Both the position numbers and the translations under genes were made by a program. Below are positions 58,979-64,000 of a stretch of DNA of 64,000 nt, piece by piece. This stretch comes from Pseudomonas sp. StFLB209 (GTDB taxonomy: Bacteria; Pseudomonadota; Gammaproteobacteria; Pseudomonadales; Pseudomonadaceae): assembly GCF_000829415.1 (NCBI RefSeq), contig NZ_AP014637.1, positions 1,042,501 to 1,106,500 of the forward strand, in the 5' to 3' direction. Numbering within the stretch: position 1 is the first letter of the stretch; each line of letters opens with the position of its first letter. The notes beneath the pieces are model-generated. The model did not search any database, was not told the origin of the DNA, and was given only the letters and a program-made list of their open reading frames with translations.

Positions 58979-61900
58979 CTACTGAATCTGTCGCCACATG
59001 ATGCGTTGAAATACGTTGGCCGGGCCACCGCCAAGCGCGTCATTGCGGATCATGCCGCTGCTGTCAGTGGTTACCATAGCGTCGTTACCACCTGCTGTGC
59101 TCGATAGCAACGCATTGACAATCGGGATCCCGCTGCCGACCGCCAGACCACCCACCATGGCATCGGCGCTGGTAATCATCCCGTCACCTGTGGTGTCGAG
59201 CACCGGATAGTTGAACATGCCGCCGCTGGCGGCATCGAGCACGAACACCCGGCCGGTACCGGTACTTTCACAAGGATCGGTTGAGTTCACGGCTGCCGTG
59301 CTGAAGATGATCCTGCTGCGGCTGCTCTGCGCAGGAAAGATGACCCGTTCCCCCAGATAGGGGGCAGCCGTGGCCAGCGGCAGATACCAGCCTTTGCGGG
59401 TCGACCAGTCGACGTTATTTCTGCTGACACTGAAATAGGTCGCGTTGCTGCCAGTCACCGTGCCGGTGATGTTCTGCACCTGCAGGTTGGCCTGGACAAA
59501 ATTGCCGGTGCCACCGCTGGCATCCCAGATGGCATAGAACGCCTGTTGCGCGGTGGTTTGCTTGTCAGTGGTCTCGCTGAATTTGCCGGTGCCGAAATAG
59601 ATCAGCTTGCCGTTCTGCGGATGATCAAGAATCAGCGGCTGCACGGTAATAGGCTGGGCAGCCCCTAACGGCGCAGTGAACAGCGGCTGACCGCCAAAAG
59701 CCAGGCTCCAGCTGGAGGGGTTGGCAGCGCTCAGGTCGAACTTCCACATACGGCCTTTGAGGTCGCCAGCATAAGCGGCCTGCACCACATTCTGGGCGTT
59801 GACCACCAGCTTGACCGACGACAGGCCGTTATCGGTCTCGTTATTCAACTGCGGGGTCTGGATTTCAGCGATGAACGCACCGGTATTGGCGTTGATCACA
59901 TACAGCGAGGCGCGCTCGGTGAAGCTGCCGTAGCCATTGCCGACCACCATGATGCCCGTGCCATCGGCCATCCGTGCCACCTCAGGCCGGGAATAGGCGT
60001 AGCCCAGGTTGTTGAAGCGGTTGCTGGGTGTGGAGGTGTCAGGGGCCTTGACCTCCCAGAGTGCGCTGATGGCGTTGCTGATGCCCTCGAACAGCTTGAC
60101 TGCAAAATAACCTTTGCCACCGGCCCCGGTACCACCGTAGGCCACGGTGCGCCAGGAACCACCGGCCTGGGTATCGAATACCGCCACCTGACCGTCAACC
60201 GTGAACTTGTGCACGCCCGAACCATAGGACGTCGAGGCGATGGTCGACAGTGAAGGCAGCACCGTCGAAGGCATGAACGCATAACGGCGCTGGCCCGAAC
60301 CGGCATCGAGCACGTTGAAAAAACCGTCGTTGGCATTGACCAGCACGCTGCTGCTCATGTTGGCTGACTTGAGTTGCAGGTAGGCCGTATACGAGGTATC
60401 GCCGAGCAGGTCACTGGCGGTCTTGTCACCGGGCAACGCCACCGCCAGCGTGGAGTTGACGATATCGCCCAACAGCAGGCTGCGACTGCGCAACGACGCA
60501 TTGGCCGTACCCTTGGCCCAGTTGATCAGGTTGGCGCCCGTCACGCCGCTGGGCAGGTTGGCGTTGAGCACCGCCTGTTGCGCCGGCGAGAAGTTGGCGT
60601 AATCCAGGCTGATCCGCGCCGGCGTTGTACCGGTACTCCATGACTCAAAGGTCGTCGCGGCGGTGCTGCCGGTCATGGTGGTGTCGGTGGTCCAGATCTG
60701 CGAGCCCCGCGCCCCGGTGGTGGCATTGAGGTTGTAGGCGCGCACGGTGCCGTGCCAGTCGGTCGGGTCATAGAATGTCTGGTAGAAGCGGGTGCCGGCC
60801 TGCAGTACCGCTGAGTTGGCCGAGGCGCCGCCCCCCGAGCCGACCTTGGCATAAATATCGCCCAGCGCCAGACTCAGGGCGCTGTTCAGGCCAGCGCTGT
60901 CGTTGGCCTGGAAGTATTTGCCGCGCCCGTGGTTCTCGTCAGCGGCATCGATCAGCATCTGGTTATCCAGGGTAAAGCCAATCGTATAGGTGCTCATGTT
61001 CTGCACCGGGAAGCCGCCGGTGTCCCAGCTCTTGCCGGTCAGGTCGCCACCGGGGGTGCGCGAGTCGCGGCGCATGTCGATGTCATAGGCAAACTTGGCG
61101 ATGTCATCGAGGTACAGGGTATCGCCCTCGTCATCCCCGGTCAGGTTCGGCCCGTCGTTGCTGATCCGGTCCCAATTGGGCAGCCAGCCGCTGGGGTCAT
61201 CAGGATCGTTGCTCGGGAAGGTCCGGTCGTAGGTGGGCAAGCCATCAGTGATGACCACGCCATAGTTTTTCTGGCAGCGGTACTGGATGGGGCTGGTGAA
61301 GGTCGTTGGCGCCCCACTGTAAGACGGCGAAGGCGACAGGCCGCGCATGTAGCGGGTGACCTGATAATAGGTTTCGGCCAATGGGGTGTTGGCCTCGGCG
61401 CGCAGGGCGCCGATCGCATTGCGCAGGTTGTTGTAGTTGGTGTCGGCAGTCTGTTGGCTCACCGCGCTCTGGTAGGCTGTGGCCGGCACCGCTGACAAGT
61501 CGGCCACCGATTGCTTGATACTGCCGCCAGGGCCGGGGTCGCCGCTGATGGGCGGGTTGTAACCGGCCAGGCCGATGCGCAGGGCACGGTTGTTCTGCAC
61601 CAGCCCCTGGGCCACGGAAATCGCGCTATTGAGGCGGCTCTGGGTCGGGATGCCGGAAACGCTGCGGCCGGCGTTGAGTTCCGACACCAGATACGACAAG
61701 TAGGTGATCGGATAACGGGTATTGCCCGACCCTGCCGGGTCAGCCAGGGTGATGCAATGGATGGAGTTGGCATTACGGTAGAACGCGTAGGCCCCACCGC
61801 TGCAACCGGTTCTGCTCAGGTTGCCGACAAACACGTAATCGGCAGTGCCGTTACTGATCGGGTTGCCCTGGCTGTAGCCGCAGAAAATCAGAAAGCAGCT

Positions 61901-62140
61901 GTACACCGGTGTGTAGACCGGCCCCCATGTTGCCGAGGGGTTGTAGCCGGACGCCGTGATAATGGTGTCCATACTGCCCGAATTGTCGACCTGAAGCATG
62001 ACGTTCGGGGTGACCGCAGGCGCACTGAGCAGCGGTACCTGGGCCGGGTTGAATGCGTAGACCGGGGCAGCTACGTATAACCCCAACAGCAGGCCCGCCA
62101 GGTACTTACCGGCGCGCGACACCGCCTCAACAATTGGCAT
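58979..62140 (-). CDS. pilY1: Type IV pilus tip adhesin PilY1
   Basis: Large secreted pilus-associated protein for adhesion, surface sensing and control of retraction; 1053 aa. Signal peptide (to about VYAF, residue 30), an N-terminal von Willebrand A-like half with MIDAS-type DNSGSMD, and a C-terminal beta-propeller region beginning around residue 560. An EF-hand-like calcium loop DTTGDGMITSAD lies near residue 982, later than the ~850 position of P. aeruginosa. It overlaps pilX by 14 bases. Confidence 0.95.
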   Translation of the reverse strand: MPIVEAVSRAGKYLAGLLLGLYVAAPVYAFNPAQVPLLSAPAVTPNVMLQVDNSGSMDTIITASGYNPSATWGPVYTPVYSCFLIFCGYSQGNPISNGTADYVFVGNLSRTGCSGGAYAFYRNANSIHCITLADPAGSGNTRYPITYLSYLVSELNAGRSVSGIPTQSRLNSAISVAQGLVQNNRALRIGLAGYNPPISGDPGPGGSIKQSVADLSAVPATAYQSAVSQQTADTNYNNLRNAIGALRAEANTPLAETYYQVTRYMRGLSPSPSYSGAPTTFTSPIQYRCQKNYGVVITDGLPTYDRTFPSNDPDDPSGWLPNWDRISNDGPNLTGDDEGDTLYLDDIAKFAYDIDMRRDSRTPGGDLTGKSWDTGGFPVQNMSTYTIGFTLDNQMLIDAADENHGRGKYFQANDSAGLNSALSLALGDIYAKVGSGGGASANSAVLQAGTRFYQTFYDPTDWHGTVRAYNLNATTGARGSQIWTTDTTMTGSTAATTFESWSTGTTPARISLDYANFSPAQQAVLNANLPSGVTGANLINWAKGTANASLRSRSLLLGDIVNSTLAVALPGDKTASDLLGDTSYTAYLQLKSANMSSSVLVNANDGFFNVLDAGSGQRRYAFMPSTVLPSLSTIASTSYGSGVHKFTVDGQVAVFDTQAGGSWRTVAYGGTGAGGKGYFAVKLFEGISNAISALWEVKAPDTSTPSNRFNNLGYAYSRPEVARMADGTGIMVVGNGYGSFTERASLYVINANTGAFIAEIQTPQLNNETDNGLSSVKLVVNAQNVVQAAYAGDLKGRMWKFDLSAANPSSWSLAFGGQPLFTAPLGAAQPITVQPLILDHPQNGKLIYFGTGKFSETTDKQTTAQQAFYAIWDASGGTGNFVQANLQVQNITGTVTGSNATYFSVSRNNVDWSTRKGWYLPLATAAPYLGERVIFPAQSSRSRIIFSTAAVNSTDPCESTGTGRVFVLDAASGGMFNYPVLDTTGDGMITSADAMVGGLAVGSGIPIVNALLSSTAGGNDAMVTTDSSGMIRNDALGGGPANVFQRIMWRQIQ

Positions 62141-62630
62141 AGATACTCTCCAGCACGGTTCGCGAAGCGCCCTGAATGACCACCGCAGTGACCCGGTACA
62201 TGGTTACCGAGCTACCGGCCTGGCAGGTCGGCGGGCGGCTGATCGGTGTGGTGGTAGTACCCAGGTTCTGAATACCGTAGAAGCCACCACCGGCCGCCAC
62301 CCACAGCACCCCCGATGCGCCCGTGCCGGCAGTGGTGAGGCTGGTTGACTCGGCTGGCGGCAGACAATTGGCGGGCGAGTTGCACTTGGCCATGCTGAAG
62401 TTGCTGGCCATGATCGCCGTCTCCCCCAAGCGCAGCACTGCCTCGGCGGTCTGGAACGAAGTATTGCGCAGGGTGACACTGCCGGCCATCTTCTCCTGCA
62501 GGGTGGCGCTTTGCATGGAGGCAATGCCCAGCATCGTCAGCAATAGCAAAAAGATCAGGCTGACCAGCAAGGCCATGCCGTGCTGGCGCTGGATAAACCG
62601 GGGCATGCGCTGCAAGCGGTTGGTGTTCAT
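62127..62630 (-). CDS. pilX: Minor pilin-like protein PilX
   Basis: 167 residues; N-terminal PilX_N domain: basic leader then GMALLVSLIFLLLLTMLGIASMQS. It lacks the canonical Glu5 ...TLIE pattern, as PilX proteins do relative to pilins. QTAEAVLRLGE and a C-terminal cysteine pair (CQAG...ANC) follow. pilY1 overlaps its end; pilW ends 12 bases upstream. Confidence 0.92.
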   Translation of the reverse strand: MNTNRLQRMPRFIQRQHGMALLVSLIFLLLLTMLGIASMQSATLQEKMAGSVTLRNTSFQTAEAVLRLGETAIMASNFSMAKCNSPANCLPPAESTSLTTAGTGASGVLWVAAGGGFYGIQNLGTTTTPISRPPTCQAGSSVTMYRVTAVVIQGASRTVLESIYANC

Positions 62631-62641
62631 CGCATCCCCCC

Positions 62642-63358
62642 TCAGAACCGGTTACGCAAGTAGGCGACAGCGCTGTAAGTCTGATTAGCGACCCGCGCCT
62701 CCGGGTCTCTCAGGGTCAGGCTCAGGCGCACGCTGCGGATCTCGGCAGAACTGGCCGCGCTAATGACCCGGGTGTAGCTCATGGGGCTGCCGGTCATGCC
62801 GAACGATACGTCGAAAGCCACAATATTCTGCAGCAAGGGCTGGGCAGGCTGGGTAGAGGCAGTACCGGCCTTGATGCTCAGGGTGCCGTTATTGGCACTG
62901 TAGCTGTAGACCAGTTGCCGCAGCGGGAACGCCGTCTGGCCGGCAGCCGGCGCCCTGGAACCGGCATAAAGCTGAGACGAGGTTTGGCAATCGGAAAGGA
63001 TGGTCCAGTTCGGCGCGACCCCGGCCGTACCGATGTCGGCGGTGACAATGGTCAGGGTGTTGGTGGTGTTGTCCCAGAGGATCGGGGTGTTAAGCGCCGT
63101 CGGCCACTCAATCGCTGGCGGTACCGGGATGTAACTGCCAAAGCTCAGGCAGCCGTACATGCCGGTCATGCGCAGTTCCTGGATCATCTTGCTCAGCACG
63201 AAGCGGGCGTCTTCCTGCAGGCGCGCTGCCGAGTTCTGACTGGAAAAGGTCGTGCGCGCGGCAATGAAAATCTGCACCACCCCGAAACTGACCACCAGCC
63301 CGAGCGCCAGCGCCACCATGATTTCGATGAGACCGAACCCTTGTGAACGGCGCTTCAT
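62642..63358 (-). CDS. pilW: Minor pilin-like protein PilW
   Basis: 238 residues. Prepilin leader MKRRSQG then FGLIEIMVALALGLVVSFGVVQIF with Glu5. The PilW-type extended C-terminal region includes RFVLSKMIQELRMTGMYGC and ends AYLRNRF. Four-base overlap with pilV at its start. Confidence 0.93.
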   Translation of the reverse strand: MKRRSQGFGLIEIMVALALGLVVSFGVVQIFIAARTTFSSQNSAARLQEDARFVLSKMIQELRMTGMYGCLSFGSYIPVPPAIEWPTALNTPILWDNTTNTLTIVTADIGTAGVAPNWTILSDCQTSSQLYAGSRAPAAGQTAFPLRQLVYSYSANNGTLSIKAGTASTQPAQPLLQNIVAFDVSFGMTGSPMSYTRVISAASSAEIRSVRLSLTLRDPEARVANQTYSAVAYLRNRF

Positions 63359-63873
63359 GGCGTCACCCCGACCCCGATGCGCGAGGTAAGTACGAAGCTG
63401 CGTGCAGCCGCCGCAGCAGGCGTTGCTCCGCTGGCCAGGTCTTCAGGTTGCTGGGCACGGCGGTCATTCCAGTAAATGGTGATGGTGACCTCCTGGCCGT
63501 TAATGGCAATCTTGCTTTGCGCGCCATCGGTGCCGGCAAAACCCGTGACATTTTCGCGGAAGTCCGACAGGTCTCTGGAGCGCGCATCGTTTCCGGGCGC
63601 TGGCGCCGCCGACAGGCTCGACAACCCATAGCTGGCGAGCACATTCGCGGTGCCATTGGAGGTGGCGTTGCCGATCACGTTGGCCCGGATGCGATCCATC
63701 ATGTCATAGGCAATGAAGCTGGCCTGGCTGGTCATCGCGGCACTGTCGGTGTACTTGAGCGCATTGAGCTGAATAGCAGCGGCGCCCAGCAGACCGATGG
63801 CCAGAATCAGCACCGAGATCAGCACCTCGATCAGGGTCATGCCCGCCTGGGCAGCGCGACAGGTCTTGGTCAT
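63355..63873 (-). CDS. pilV: Minor pilin PilV
   Basis: 172 residues. Leader ending QAG, then MTLIEVLISVLILAIGLLGAAAIQ with Glu5, and the PilV-typical SQASFIAYDMMDRIRAN. ATGA junctions on both ends with the FimU/FimT and PilW genes. Confidence 0.93.
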   Translation of the reverse strand: MTKTCRAAQAGMTLIEVLISVLILAIGLLGAAAIQLNALKYTDSAAMTSQASFIAYDMMDRIRANVIGNATSNGTANVLASYGLSSLSAAPAPGNDARSRDLSDFRENVTGFAGTDGAQSKIAINGQEVTITIYWNDRRAQQPEDLASGATPAAAAARSFVLTSRIGVGVTP

Positions 63874-64000
63874 CCGCAGCTTCCATTCAAAACGATTCTT
63901 CCGGTCAGGCAGACATACAACGCCTTGCTGATCGTGCCGCGAGTGTAGGTCATGGTCACCTGGCTGGCCGGTGTCGCCACCCCGCCGAGGTTGTTGAATT
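63870..64000 (-). CDS. FimU/FimT-type minor pilin (C-terminal fragment, runs off the right edge)
   Basis: The last 43 codons of a gene on the minus strand, ending in a TGA inside the pilV ATGA junction. The readable end includes TYTRGTISKALYVCLTGRI and finishes NGSCG, with a cysteine pair typical of GspH/FimT-family pseudopilins. The N-terminus is outside the window, so FimU cannot be told from FimT. It is the gene upstream of pilV in the minor-pilin operon. Confidence 0.8.
   Translation of the reverse strand, partial: FNNLGGVATPASQVTMTYTRGTISKALYVCLTGRIVLNGSCG

Overview
This is a 64 kb stretch of a Pseudomonas chromosome, most likely from the putida/fluorescens side of the genus. Signs of this are a PrrF-type iron sRNA, the cbrX-cbrA-cbrB-crcZ carbon-control locus followed by pcnB-folK-panB-panC, an mrcB-lpoP pair, an msrPQ pair, a PP0621-family protein, REP/REPIN repeats of the pseudomonad type (GTAGGAGCGGCTT...), and a complete pil core set. 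Nearly everything is housekeeping core genome with uniform high-GC coding. I see no phage, insertion sequence, CRISPR array or defence island, and no gene with a convincing frameshift. I did not find a clearly new multi-gene system. The second-look items are small RNAs, regulatory sites, a palindromic element and a few uncharacterised core proteins.

Layout. 1-6.1 kb (minus): periplasmic methionine sulfoxide reductase msrPQ, phosphatidylserine synthase pssA, and the branched-chain amino acid operon ilvI-ilvH-ilvC behind a leader of roughly 250 nt. 6.1-12.1 kb: a DUF4124 secreted protein, yqcC, lpoP and mrcB (PBP1b with its TPR lipoprotein activator), a two-domain kinase-like protein and a pentapeptide-repeat protein. 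12.3-16.4 kb is a small iron island: a Fur-boxed PrrF sRNA, deoC, the haem importer hmuTUV and a divergent Rieske protein. 16.4-20.1 kb: sfsA, an aminotransferase, a 93-bp palindromic element, dksA and gluQ.

20.2-33.4 kb (plus) is central carbon control: small membrane protein CbrX coupled to sensor kinase CbrA, NtrC-type regulator CbrB, CbrB-like half-sites and a sigma-54 promoter feeding the Crc/Hfq-titrating RNA CrcZ, then pcnB, folK, panB, panC, pgi and acsA. 33.5-38 kb is the most accessory-looking part: an MpaB-family oxygenase, an AraC regulator with a LysE exporter, GABA permease gabP and a small cupin.

38.1-47.8 kb: pilA (minus) divergent from pilBCD-coaE-yacG, then a periplasmic protein, DUF1780 and MOSC proteins, ndh and an SDR dehydrogenase. 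47.9-48.3 kb is a tRNA operon (Asn, Pro, Lys, Pro, transcribed on the minus strand). 48.6-54.5 kb: clpB with a heat-shock promoter, pgeF and rluD, divergent from bamD and a PP0621-family protein. 54.5-64 kb: pilS-pilR, then on the minus strand the minor-pilin operon fimU/T-pilV-pilW-pilX-pilY1-pilE with thiO as its probable last gene. Type IV pilus major pilin, motor, peptidase, minor pilins and the two-component regulators of pilA therefore all lie within 26 kb.
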